From Entonaema liquescens (taxonomy: Eukaryota > Ascomycota > Sordariomycetes > Xylariales > Xylariaceae): 64,000 nucleotides of DNA. The notes beneath the pieces are model-generated. The model was not told the DNA's origin and ran no database searches. It worked only from the letters and a program-made list of their open reading frames with translations. Positions 45,946 to 58,230 of the stretch are shown one piece after another (positions within the stretch are counted from its first letter, which is position 1; every line of letters starts with the position of its first letter). Location of the stretch: contig CADCSX010000001.1 in NCBI GenBank assembly GCA_902805475.1, positions 3,844,001 to 3,908,000 on the forward strand, read 5' to 3'. The position numbers and the translations under genes were made by a program.

Positions 45946-47032
45946 TTAAATAAAGGCTTTATCTTCGCTATTGTGGCCCTTTCTCCTCGAGAGCCAAACC
46001 TTTGCTACTTCGTATGTGCCCAAGTAGAGCCCGCTACCTACGAGAGTCCATACGGCGCGAAGAGCCGCACCCCTAAAGAGCCCTGAAATACCCGACTCCG
46101 AAAGAACCTCGCGTGCTACAGCGAGTCCACCCTGTGTCCTGTACCCTGTTGCCTTTTGTGACGTATGCGTCCGGTCATGGGCACCCTGCTTCACGTCTTG
46201 ATTACTTCCTGCTGCAAGCATCATCCGTGTTTTTACCACGTCCATAGGGGTCGTAACAATAGCGGCGAAACTACCGGCCAATCCGGCACTTATCCCCGTG
46301 ATTACTCCCGTCTCGAATAACGTCTGCTTCCCCGTCGCGCCGGACTTCTCATTGGATTGGGTCGTACCTGATCTCCGACTCCAGATCCTGGAACGAATGA
46401 ATTCAAATATGGGAAACTGAATAGCCGTAAAAGGTAGATTTCGGGCTACAAGGGCAGTATATCCGGATAATAGCTTGCGTCCTACACCCGTGTTGCCTAC
46501 GGTTAGTTGCTTTAGGGCTTGGAGGGAAGCAGATCTATGCGAGCTGCCGGATTTTTGCTGCAACATCTGGGCATTCTGCTTGATGACCTCGGAAGGAGTA
46601 AGGACTAAGCACGAAGCACATTCCGCTATGGCCGATGCACCTGAGTGCACTAGGGGTTGCGGGAGACCTAAGGGAGAACCGTGACGATTAATAAACGACT
46701 TGGCCGCTTCGTAGGTGGTGAAGAAGGTTCCAGCAGCGGGTAGAGTAGCGACTATAACTATTCCTATACCCTGATAGAGGCCCTTGAACAGCTGCCGCGA
46801 GGGTAGCTTGGTCTTGGTGGAAGGGTCGGCAAAAGTCTTGATAAAGTCTCGACTTTGCTGGCGAGTTTTCAGGGTATCCAACGGATAGATAATTAAGTCT
46901 ACGACGAAAGCTGCCCCGCCGCCCGCCTACGAACCAAGGGAAGATCAATTCCGTTAGAATATTGGTTTGATATGGAAGTGAAAATAACGAATAACTTACC
47001 AGCATGACGTCGAGGTTTGAACTACCACTCAT
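45946..47032 (-). CDS. PET8: Mitochondrial carrier, S-adenosylmethionine (Pet8/SAMC) type
   Basis: Inner-membrane transporter of the SLC25 family. Exons on the minus strand are 47032-47000 and 46926-45946, giving 337 residues. The first 11-codon exon joins AGGGAAFVVDLIIYPLDTLK, containing the first Px(D/E)xxK signature. The second repeat has LTPSEVIKQNAQML and the third TTPMDVVKTRMML, so all three tandem repeats are present. The PSEVIKQ form of the second signature is characteristic of SAM carriers, which bring SAM into mitochondria; this assignment is from family memory. The reading frame is intact. SAH1 and an O-methyltransferase remnant lie 11-15 kb away. Confidence 0.82.
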
Positions 47033-47672
47033 TGCAGCAACTCCAGTAATCTGGAAGACTTAAAGTGTTTTTGGCGATATGAAGTTCTTCACTTCTTGAG
47101 ATTTTAGATTTGGATCTGATTAGATTGATAAGATTATGCAGAATCCAAGCAAGTTCCTGCTCTTCTATAGCGATATGAGGCTATAATGACATGACCCGAA
47201 GCTACGTGTACGACTACAAACCGAGTATCCGAGGTGAATGCTTAGTCCGAAAACTTACCAAGAAATTACATCATAACTAGCCTATAATTAGTAGACCGCC
47301 TTTGTTCTAACTTATATTTTCGAAACTCATGCCTTGAATCCATCTTCTTCGTGAGGCATTAAATTTCATTCGAAATGCATATCACTATAACGAGGTGCTT
47401 GATGCTCCAGTTCGCTACTCAACCATGCCTAGATATGACGTTGGGAGACCCTTACGGTATCGGATAGGACTTAGGGTTGGTATGTATACGTACCAAGTAT
47501 ATACGAAGAGAAAGGTTTGGGGAGCACCGAATGATTTTAACCTCAGGCGGCTAAGTTGGGCATCATATATTAATTTTGTCTATGTCTTACACTAATGAAG
47601 CGGGAATAGCTGGATATCACGTAGAGGCATTGCTTCATCCCAAAGTATTCTAATCCTCATGTCAACAATTCG
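47033..47672. other. Intergenic, no supported gene
   Basis: About 0.6 kb between the carrier start and the ChAPs stop, both on the minus strand. Nothing recognisable. Confidence 0.6.
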
Positions 47673-49983
47673 TTAACCGTCTGTACCACTGCTTCTAAAC
47701 GTGGCACATAATGCGGCATAGTGATGGGTCAAATCCAGCACGTTTTGCGGTAGGCTCGTCGCCTGGATGATCGATCGGATCTTGACGGCACCCTCTTCCT
47801 CGATCAAGACTCGTATCGTATGGAGAAGCTCGGGGGAGAACTCCGAGTACCAACGGTACTGCCAAGTCACTAGGCGGATAACGGCAGCTATGGTATCTCT
47901 CGTCATCTTCTGCTTCTCAAACGCCCGTAGGATACCCGATAACGCCTTCGGGCTAAACCGTGCGGCAAGACAAGCTCTGTACGCCTCGACCGCTTCGTCA
48001 TGATGCTGGAGGCGCTCTGCTAGGGCACCTAGAATCTCCCACTCTTCAGCAGACTTCTTGTACTGCATCGACTGAGCTCTGTACTGAGCCATCTGCGTTC
48101 TCCATATCGTATAGACGCGGAGATCTTCGTACAATACCATAAAGAGGCTATCGAGCCATCTTTCGCATAGGCGCTTATTATTCAAGCGCGAGAGATGCTC
48201 ATCGGTGGTTGCATTCTGCAATCTGTCAGTAATAACCTCTGGAAGTTGAAGAAATCAACTTACGTTATCTCCATCAGCTTTTACCTCACCAGGGTCAATG
48301 GTATGAGTCGGCTTCTCTACGCTGCCCGCTTCGCCATTACCATTAGTTAACTTGGGCGCTTCCTCGTCGCTATCGACTGCGCTCTTCTCATCGTCAGCCT
48401 CCTCATCAGTCTGATCACCATTGGTTGTCGGCTCTGGAGTTCCGCGTAGCCCGTCAATGCTTGGGTTACGCTTTGCCGACTGCGGGACAGGATCCTGCTT
48501 CTCCGTTCGGTATTCATCCTCCATAACAAAAACGTTGCTCCGTATCTTAAGCAGTTGATCCCAACCAATTTTTGCTGTCATCTCCGTGAGAATACCGTAG
48601 GCTAGCTTGAAGGTACCGCGGTACGACGCGGCGCGAAGGTTAAGCAGGCTCGGATCTACCTGTTCAGAGTATCTGGATTCTGGTTCGCTGTCGATCTCTT
48701 CTAAGCGCGTCTCGGGTAATGTGGGAAGGTAAACATCCTTCGGCTCTGGCATAACCGGCGCATCCTTGTCCTGGTAGGTGAACATCGGGCAAGAGTTCAA
48801 GATCGTGAGCGCGTTCTCCCAGTCTTCTAAAGCAACATAGACTTGTGCCAATCTCGCCCAAGTACCGAATTCGCTAGGCGCGGCAATTGTACTACGGTCC
48901 GCGCAACCCAGTGCCATCTTCAGCCTTTCCTCCTTTTGCGCCGGAGTCTCGGCGGCCTTTGCTTTCTTCAGGAGGAATTCGGCCTGTGTATCTAACATGA
49001 CATAGTCCATCGGAGAGTCCTTGAGAGCCTGGTATAGCACGCGCACGCCTTGCACTTCCTCGTTACCCATGAAAAGAACCTTGGCAAGCAAAGATGACAC
49101 CTCGACATTCTGACTCCTCAACTTCTCGAAGAGGTTAATGGCGGAAGCAAAGCGTCCCGTCGTATAGAAATATTTGAGAAGGCCGGCGGTCAGGTGGTTC
49201 GATACGTTGTTCGGAACTTGTACGACAGAATCGGATCCTAATTGCCAACCTACAAGGAGTCAGTATACGCATCGGAGTTTCAACAGACAGTGGGCTTGTA
49301 TACCTCTGAAAAAGAGGCTCTCGGCAGCGCTTAAGAATCGATGTTCGGTCTCAGTGTTGGTGACGGGGTTAAACCGCCTTACACCCATGATCTTCCTGAT
49401 AGTATCGCCGCTCCCATCGTCGGCGTAAGAATAAGCACGCAACACGCTGCAGAGATATGTCTCCAGCCATAGCTCGTCTGTCGCCTTCCGCTTCTCTCCT
49501 CTCTCGTCTACACAATACGCCTCGACCGTACCGGGAATGGTGACATGAACACGCATATCTAGCCTGGAAAACGCATTATAGCAGCAGTATAGGCCTTCTA
49601 CGATCTTGTGCGTGGCAACTTGGCCATGCTCCTTGTAGGTGAGGGTGTTTATATATGCGGCAAGACTGGCCGACGAGGATGCATCGACGCCGGTGACATG
49701 GTGATATACTCCCGTCTGCGCAAGCAAATCTTAGCACCGTTCCCCAGCGAGCTGATTAATCGACATACCTGTTTTACGTTGTTTCTGAGGTTCTGTTTCA
49801 GGAGGTGAACCAGATCAGGAGGGCCAAGCTCTCGTAGTGATACCAAGGTCTCGGTACGGGCTTCGATTGATTCGTGTAGCACCTCCTCCGAAATTCTAAC
49901 GACTATTAGCACCGAGAATGCAATTGAAAAAGAAGCATTGTCTTTTCGAAGGTAACTTACTCTGGAACCGCCGGCGGAGGCAT
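47673..49983 (-). CDS. ChAPs-family exomer protein (Bch1/Bud7-like)
   Basis: Arf1- and Chs5-binding cargo adaptor of the exomer coat at the trans-Golgi, which exports cargo such as chitin synthase. Exons on the minus strand are 49983-49961, 49895-49769, 49715-49304, 49249-48264 and 48215-47673, giving 696 residues. The protein starts MPPPAVPEISEEVLHESIEA. Conserved blocks include TGVYHHVTGVDASSSASLAA, VRRFNPVTNTETEHRFLSAA, then VQVPNNVSNHLTAGLLKYFY and TPR-like helices (FGTWARLAQVYVALEDWENAL). Near residue 430-510 is an acidic disordered insert. The C-terminus has WLDSLFMVLYEDLRVYTIWR. All five exons stay in frame, so the gene is intact. It is divergent from HIR3. Confidence 0.9.
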
Positions 49984-50775
49984 AGCGACGGTAGCAGGTG
50001 AAGGGTGCGACGCCGCTTTTAGGAGATGCCTATCAGTGCTGTCGATGCTGTGGAGTGTTTGGTATATCAGGAACAGCCAGACTCAATTCTTAGGAACATA
50101 ACATCATAATAGGGAACATTAAAAAGAGTGAAGAGCGTCGCGAGGGAAATGATTGCGTGTCGAACTGTACAGCTACGCACATACGGACGGGTATGATACG
50201 ATACGGCCTTGAAATGGAACAGGTTTAACAGGGGGAGCTTATTGCTTTGGTGCGGTTTGGTGTGTTAGATTTCTTGACTTTTTTGAAGGTTTGGGACGCA
50301 CGAGCCATCAGGAAAGAAGAGGTGTCAAGGTGTTCTTCCTGGAACCTAGGCTGATTGGATATAATGATATTGGTGCGAATGAATTGGTATAGCGGGGTAC
50401 TTCTTAGGGTCTGTAGGGGGAGCAATTTCTAAAACAGACAGGGAAAACAGGCAGGGATATAGTGGGTGCGACTTGTCATAGTGCATACTTAGCTGTATGC
50501 CCCTTCCCGGCCTTGAGATTTTTTGGTTAATGGGAGGTGATTCGCGTCTCCTACAACGCGATTTGTGCATCTTTTAACCCTGTACGTACCTGATAGTACT
50601 GTATTTTTAACTGGCCAACGTCAGATATTATACCTTTCTTAATTGATGATACAACATCAATACCACCAACAGCCGTGCTCTTTGTTGTAAACTTACAGGA
50701 TCTAGACATTCACAAATTCGGTATGCGATATTCCTATCTCTAATTTTATCGGCGCAATAGGCGCAAATTGGCAAG
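49984..50775. promoter_or_regulatory. Divergent promoter region of the ChAPs gene and HIR3
   Basis: 792 bp between start codons with no supported gene; no named element recognised. Confidence 0.55.
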
Positions 50776-53700
50776 ATGGCGTTCTCCGCTATCAATGTCG
50801 AGCCTGAGGAGAATATCGACGAGGAGATCGATGACACCCGCGAAATCCAGATCGACGAAGCTTTGAAACGCTTCCAAACTGCTCTCAAGCTTCACGCGCA
50901 AGGTCCCCAACACTACGAAGAAGCATCTTCAGCTTACGAATTGCTATTCGACTCCGATATATTTCGATACCCCGAGAGCACCACCGACTTCGAGCGCGCT
51001 GAACGCCAGTCGGATCCCCGAAATCTTGGTCTCGATGCCCCATTTTCTCAATCTCTTGATGTTGCTCAAGGAGATATAGACGGTAGCGGTAGCAGCTTAC
51101 CCCAGACCCTCTACCTCGCTTATAAGAATCATGGCCAGTTTGCCCTAGACAATATCAGACATCTAGTCAAGGCGGGAGGAGATGCATCATCTGTGCTCAA
51201 AGACAAGAAGGTACTCGCAGCCGCTCAGAAGGCGCTTTACGAATTTAGTACAGCCCTGGACTTTGATCCGTCGGATGCCGAATTATGGAGAAGGGCCGCG
51301 CGCGTTGCTGCCTTTCTGAACAGCGCTAGAATCAGTCGATATTGTCTCGAGGCCGCTATCGAACTCGACGATGACCCAGCGGTGGATGAAGTTGAGCCTC
51401 CCTCTCTGGCCGAAGGATTTGCGGGCGAGCAATTGAAGAAGCAACTAGACGTCTTGTCCGACGATTTGGCGCTGTCTCACCCGATCATGGTTCCGTTCAT
51501 AAATAAATCAATACCCGAACGTCTCAGGAAGCATCTCGACCCCTTTCCATTCCTTCCGAACCCCACAAACTCGCTCATGTCCCTGAGCCCAGCTGCCCCA
51601 GTAGATCAGTTAACGCCCAAGCGACTTGTGCTTAGTGTCCCTACAGCTTCGTGGACGGATCTGGGCATGGCCCTTGTGCAGTTGGTCGCAAACGCAGGCA
51701 TATCCGGAGAGGCGGTGACTCTGAGCCTACCAGATATACCGGACGTCGAATCTGACGTTCAGGCACCTAGCAATAGGCCAAAATTGGTGTTGCCTCAGGA
51801 TGGAACTGTCCATCTAGCTCCGGAAAATAAGCCACCCGTGCAAGCCAAAGACGACCAGAGTGATTCTCCAAAAGAAGGCAACGTCGACAACGGCATCGCT
51901 ACGGAAGATGCCCGGGGCGAACGTAGTGCCTCTGTTCTTTCGCGGAAGCGTTCGCAGTCTACAGCAGGGCTTCCCGACGGGGTTGACGAAGAAGTCACAG
52001 ACCAGAAGAGGAGCAAGCGTATTCGACGCCGAGAAACCGCTGGAGAGGTTATGGATACGAACACCCAATATGCTACTCAATTGCAGCCATTCCAGGCTGC
52101 GGACCAGAACCTCTTCCAAATGACGCGCAATATGATAGAGAACTTGGGAGTCACGGACCGTGATACCCTCGACCGGTTGGCTGAGATTCTCGACTCTTGC
52201 GCGTCTTCTACTCGAACCGCTAAGCTTGAACGGTCGGCTATGGTCGATCTGCGCGATTCGCTCATAAAATTCGACGAGGAGAGTACCAGAGTAGTTTTTA
52301 ATAAGAAAGAGCCATCGTCTGTTGGCTTCTCGTCCTTCTTAGAGCACTCGAAGCCCGGATCCCAAAATAAACGCGAGACGCCCATGTTCCACGAGACCAA
52401 GGGTTTAAAGGCCTTCGTCAAAACTGTCAACGAAAGCTGGATAGGAATCCAAGACGTCGCTTTCGAGTGGGTTAAGCATGTTTGCATGACGTATCTCACA
52501 AGCAAGTGGTCAGATTCCATGAAGACTGCAGTTGTCCAAGTGATCAGCCATCTAGACGAAGATATTTGGAATCGTATGCAATACGAACTTCGATATCATG
52601 CCGAGTCTGAAGATCCGGCTGCAACGTTGGCTACGATTGATCAAATAGTCCAAATGCTATTTGAGCTACACTTGGATGTGTATGAACGGATCACTAACCC
52701 CAATAGTGCTGTGGACTATGCCATCCGTGTGGAGACCAAAGGAAGGTTGGGACGTTGGTTTACATTTGCTTCACAGATGAGCCGGAATCGCCCCAAAAGT
52801 GCGGATCGCGTGTTATCCCTTCGATTCCTATGGTCCGCCGTCTTTTCTGTTACTCTGACGGAAGGCGTATCAAGAGATCACGTTCTACAGTGCTGGAAGA
52901 GCCTCCGCGACAGGCTCAGCGAGGAAGAAGAGCCGTTTGATATCCGGCTACCAAATAATGCGATTATGCCAGAGGTCTCTGCCCGCGCAGCTGATAGGGA
53001 GATATCCAAACTTACAACCATGGATTTCTTCCTCGGGCTGTTCCAGAACGATCTTAGCGACCCTGTCTCTATTATCGAGAGCCTAGAGCCAGTCCTCAAC
53101 CCCTCTTCCGTTTGTATAGCAACGACAGCAACGACTGACCCTGGAGCTATGGACACCGACGGGGATTCTTCGGAATTGACTGCTACAGATAACAACCTAC
53201 CTATATCGGAGGCTGCGGACCAAGGGCTACGCGATCTCTGGAAATTCTTGCTAGGGGCGAGTACTGAATTGAGGCTGTTCCTATGGACACGCCTTGGAGA
53301 GGCGTATAATGCTATCGACTATACGACCAAACAATTCTCGTGCCTTCTCAAGAGTATCGAGATGGTTGTGGCCGACTTTGAGCAAGACGCTTATCTGAGC
53401 ATGCCCGCCGAAGCGCGCCACGCTCTCTTCTTAAAGATGCTCAAGTTTCTAGACGAACTATTAATCTCATCGCTTTCAATGGCACTTAACGACGCTAAAG
53501 CATTTGATATTATAGACGACGACCACCTGAGGTCTAGCATTTCGGCTTTGACAAAACTCTCCTGCTTGCTACACGTATCTTGTATGTATGAAGACGAAGT
53601 ACGCGTCGGTATGAGGCAGCACCTTTCCAGCGGCGCGACCTTCCAGTCTTTCTTGACAAAGCTTCGAGAGATGCAGGTTAGAAACTGGTCGCTGCTCTAT

Positions 53701-56508
53701 ACGATGTTGAAGGCTGGGATCGCGCAGAACAGGACAGGCTTTACCACTCCCGATAACGACCTCGCAGACTATTTAGCGGCCATTCACCAGGTTCTAGGTC
53801 TCAGAAAATTCTGCAAAGCATCCAACAAGATCTTCCTGAAGATGATGCGGGTAGAGCTTTTGAAGCAGACCCTCATAGATAACTGGGAGGATTACCTCGG
53901 CCAGGTTCTTTACGACCTCTACGGCTTGAAGCTCGGAGTAGGTCTTAGCGAAGTGCAAGACCACGGGTGCCCCCCTGAAAAGCTCGAACGACGAAATACT
54001 ACAGCGCTGGTCGAGAGGATATCCGTCCTAGCCAATCGTATGCCGATGAAGGATCTCCTAAAATCGGATCTCAAGACGACGATAGAGCACATGCAACAAG
54101 CTATAGGGCAAACGAAGTCGAACCAACAGTTCATACAAAATCTCAGGATCTTTAACCAGACTTTACAGCGGCCCATACCACCTCTTCGCTTGTACGAAGC
54201 ACTCAAAGGTAACATTTCCATCGATGCCGTGACCGTCAACACTCCAGATAGCGCTCTAGCTAAACATGGATGGTTCTTCCTCTTGGGCATGATCGCATTC
54301 ACCAAGTTCAAGGGCGTGGATTTGAATAGGAGGCAGACGCCAGGCGCTACTGACGACCTTCGCATCGGCGCCACGTTTCTACGCCAACAGCTGCAGTTCA
54401 CTCCCGATCAATGGGACGCTTGGTTCAGACTTGCCGAATGCTTTGATTACGAGCTCGACGAGTCTGTACTCTGGACGGCAGACAAGATGAACAAAGAGAG
54501 AGCAGAACTAGTTAAGTACCAGCGAAGCGCGATCCACTGCTACACCCTCGCATTATCGCAGTCTCGGAACACGCCACCCGACGCGCTCAGCGAACGGTCC
54601 GACGACATTCACGACCTATACCACAAATTCGGTATGCGAATGTACGCCTCCAGCCGAGAACCGTTTGCGATGGAGCCTTTCCACCACTCCGAGCACAAGA
54701 GGTTCATCATCCTTGAATCCGGCGTGGAGTCCAAGGATCTTCATTCTCAAATGGAAGATTACAAAGTATGGAAGTATGCCGCTAGGTTATTCGCCAAAGC
54801 TATGGAGGTTAAACCGAAGCAGTGGCAGTAAGTATACCCTGACTAACGTATACATCTCAGGCTAACATTTTCTATTAGGAATCCGTATATGGTGGCCAAG
54901 TGTATCTGGAAGATGTATCAGAAACCCCCAACGTCACTCGACCACAGAGACAGACGAGATCGGCCTACTATGCAAGCCGTTATCAACGCGCTGGAAAAAG
55001 CCGTCGAGGTCGTATCCGCGCTACCAAAGCCGCGCCACGGCCAAGATCCGATCCTGGAGCCCCATTATAAGATTGTGTCGATCATGCACAAGCTGGTGAT
55101 GCGAGGAGACATAACACCGCAAGCGGCAGCTGACATACTCCAGCGTCAACCGTACGCCGTACAGGACGGAGAACACGTCGAGATCGCAGAGCCGGAAGAC
55201 TGGGAGCCGTACGTAATTAAAACACTTACCCATCTGCGGGAGAAAGATAGATCAAACTGGCAGCACCGCATTATCATGCGCCATGCTCGAATACTGTTCG
55301 ACGAGAACTCCGAAGAGCAAGGTTATGTTCAGGCAATGGCTGCTTTCGGCGTGCTAAGGGAATCAATGCTCACCAAGACCATGGTGTTGAACGTATGGAA
55401 ATGTGATGCGGAGCGTCCCGGGCGGCACCACGTCTACACGGAGCAGTATGTTCGATTTGCTGTTAAGCTCTTAGTCGTCCTAAAAGACAGGACAAACTTT
55501 GAGTCCTTGCTTCGCCGTTTACGCAAAAAGGGAGCAGACTTTTATCATTTTAACGACCTTTGGCAGACTTGCTGCATTGCGTATTTGCGGCTTATCCGAC
55601 AGACGTATCAGGTCTCACCAGTTCTCGAGGACGATTTTAAGCCGATCAGCCCCGACGAGTTTGATATTATCACCTCCAGGATCAGCGAATGGTCTTCGGA
55701 TCCGTCTTCATCACACCCCGCGCTAAGCGCCTTGCAAGAGACCATAGAGCTCAAAAAGCTCAACGCGGGATTAATGAAAGCCGGCGCCATCGACGACCTG
55801 GTTAGTGACTGCTATACGGCGTTATATTTCGAGATCGGGAAGACTCTACCAGGCCCTGCCGTGTCTACCTTGATTGCAGAGCGGGAACAGGCGCGCCAGC
55901 GGGAGGAATCTCGTGCGTCCGATAAAGCAGCGGAATCCAAGCCGACAAACTCGTTGAGCAGTCTCTTGAATCCGCAATCGCACGAGAACTCGGGCGCAGA
56001 GGGCGCAGCCGGGGATTCGGCACCGGCGAATGCGGAAGGACCACAACGACCCCGTAAGGTGGGAATTAGAAGGGCCGATATTCTACGCAAGGCGGAACAA
56101 GCAGTTGTGCGCGCTCAAGAAGGCCCGAAACCTACCAGTACCAAATCTCGAGGCTCGGTCTCCAGTAGTAAGACCCCCGCAGCGGAAGAAGGGAAGCAGG
56201 ACGAGATGGTCGACGACTCGAGAAGCGACGACGGCGTACAGGATGAAGATGTAGAGATGAAAGATGATGAAGGCGAGGGCGAGGGCGAGGGCGATTTGAG
56301 CTCGGCACCGGGAAGCGTTCACGACTCTGCTGACGACGAGAGCGATCTTAGCGACGCACCACCGGAAGATGTGTTGGATGAGGATGAGCTTCGGCAGTTG
56401 ATGTTTCCAAATTTGACCAGGAGGAGTATGGACACGACGGTAGAGGATTCGGACAGCGAGTCTCATGACGAGGATTCGTCCGAAGAGGCTAAAGAAGCCG
56501 AAGAATAG
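50776..56508 (+). CDS. HIR3: Histone transcription regulator 3 homologue (HIR complex, CABIN1/Hir3 family)
   Basis: Large scaffold of the HIR histone chaperone complex, which deposits H3-H4 outside S phase and represses histone genes. Exons are 50776-54827 and 54879-56508 with a 51-nt intron carrying GCTAAC (1,893 residues). The start MAFSAINVEPEENIDEEIDD and the following EIQIDEALKRFQTALKLHAQ are typical of the family. TPR-like helices follow (AAQKALYEFSTALDFDPSDA). A basic, disordered nuclear-type stretch near residue 410-425 contains KRSKRIRRRE. Conserved DQWDAWFRLAECFDYELDES lies before the intron. The last 130 residues are very acidic (Asp/Glu/Ser), typical of histone-binding tails. The frame is uninterrupted over 5.7 kb, so this long gene is intact. 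Confidence 0.92.
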
Positions 56509-57008
56509 GCCACGCAAGACTATGAGGCAGGGTATCGTATGTGTACTATATGCTATCCACCGGAACCTACCAATAGGGACTATAAGGTATTGTATTTTAA
56601 GTGGGAAGACGCGCCTGGACTATCTTACAGTTGTTTGGGCACCGGAGTTGAATCAGTGTCTTATGAAGTGCGACATTGTCGCGGGGATTACGAGTTGTAT
56701 AGGATAGTGATTTTAGGGGGTTGGCTCAAAAGTACCAAGGTGCCTGAAAATCAGCTGTCGTTGATTTACAAAATGTACAAGCCCAAATACCCGATTGTCT
56801 GTAGTCATTCACGATTTGATAGAGAAGACTCTGTCTAAGCCCAGATATCAGCATAGGGTTTTGAATCGCTTATTTTCACTATACACGCTATCCATTCGCG
56901 ACTACGTGAAGTATACACAGATCGGCATTTTACGCCATGTAGATGCCTATGGGCCTACTCAGGCACGTATAATTGTACTCAAAGGAGGCTATGGGTATAA
57001 TATCAAAC
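56509..57008. other. Intergenic between convergent HIR3 and the deuterolysin gene
   Basis: 500 bp holding both 3' ends. A chance frame of about 100 codons crosses it but lacks family features. Confidence 0.6.
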
Positions 57009-58230
57009 CTAGCATTTCATGTATACGGCTTAAAATTGTTAGCACTGATTATTCGTCCTTCAACAAGGGTCGTCTCTTACCATTGGCATAAAGGGAGTAA
57101 TTATCCGCGTTCAGAAGCGCGCTTTCGGGCGGTAACGCCACACTCTCGTTATATCCGTATACGAAGTCGTTCGTGTGCGGGCTATACACATCTTCGCAGT
57201 GCGTCATCTCATGTATCGTAGTCGTCGCCTGGGACTGGCGATGGCAGCCCTGAGGTAGCGCAGGAAGCGTATCGTAGAATAACGGGCACATAACGACGAA
57301 ATCGAAATCCCACTTGGTATATGCGTTCAACGGCCCCTCCGTCTCGCATATGTTGTAGTAGTCGTAGCAGAAATATCGCGACGGGCCGGAATTAGTCGTC
57401 GAACATTCCTTCGCAGCCGCCTTCAGCCGATCGACAACGGTCTGTCGCGTTTCTGACGAGTTGGTTTTGAAATACTCAACAAACCGTGACGATGACGGAT
57501 CAGCAGCATCGGCGGCAGCTGCTAGAGCCAACGTCTCACAGTTTGCGAGCGCTGCGGTACTAGCGGCTAACTGAGTAGCATTACAGCCGTCTTCCAAATT
57601 CGTACGCTGTTCTAGGGGACTGAAGCTAAACAATCCAGGAACAGCCGCGGCACTCTGGGCATCAACATGGAGGCTTATGCTGTTGGACTGGATGAACATC
57701 GCGGGTCCGGACAGCTCAGTAGATCCAGCGGCTGCAACGGGTATCAATCCTGTAGCTGTGAACGTATAAGTTCCCGATTTTTCGAATTTGTGTACGGTAG
57801 CAGCTTTAATAACCGTATCCAAAGACTCGGACGCCTTTAGCAGTCGGAAGTTGTTAGCTGTAAGGGCATCGTGCCGGATACTCGCGTGGATTCCTCTGAA
57901 AGGAGCCTCATTGCCTATATTTTGTTGGATTAGCATTCTCTACAACTCACTGTCCTAGAGTTAATTGACTGCGGTACCTGCTTCATCTACGATTGTGACT
58001 TTTTGAACCGGTAATACTTCGTCGAGAAGAGTACCAACACGCAACAGATTGAGGTCCTCAGAACCAACATTTTTGATAGTGGCAATTAATTCAGCAACGT
58101 CACCCGTCGAGGAAGGCTTTAGGGTAACTTCCAAAGCAGAACTCTGTCTGCCGAATATGGGCTTCGTGATGTGAGCATCGGCTGTCGCGGCAAGACTAGC
58201 TACTGCTAGGAAAAGCTCGGTAACCCTCAT
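57009..58230 (-). CDS. Deuterolysin-type metalloprotease (M35, neutral protease II)
   Basis: Secreted zinc endopeptidase. Exons on the minus strand are 58230-57978, 57914-57081 and 57028-57009, giving 368 residues. The start is the ATG at 58230 (MRVTELFLAVASLAATADAH, a signal peptide). A propeptide follows, then the catalytic domain with TTIHEMTHCEDVYSP, the HExxH zinc motif of the aspzincin group, and the downstream region YGYNESVALPPESALLNADNYS. The last exon is only 20 nt and restores the family C-terminus ANAVYMKC. Cys residues are conserved in NLEDGCNATQL and in FCYDYYNICE. Both introns have good GT-AG and branch sites. The frame is intact. Confidence 0.92.

Noticed and set aside
51795..54401. 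Antisense frames of 89-160 codons inside HIR3
   Set aside because: Shadows of the long plus-strand HIR3 exon; no family features and no promoter.
56539..56838. 100-codon plus frame after HIR3
   Set aside because: Lies in the 3' intergenic region between convergent genes, begins after the HIR3 stop and shows no domain.
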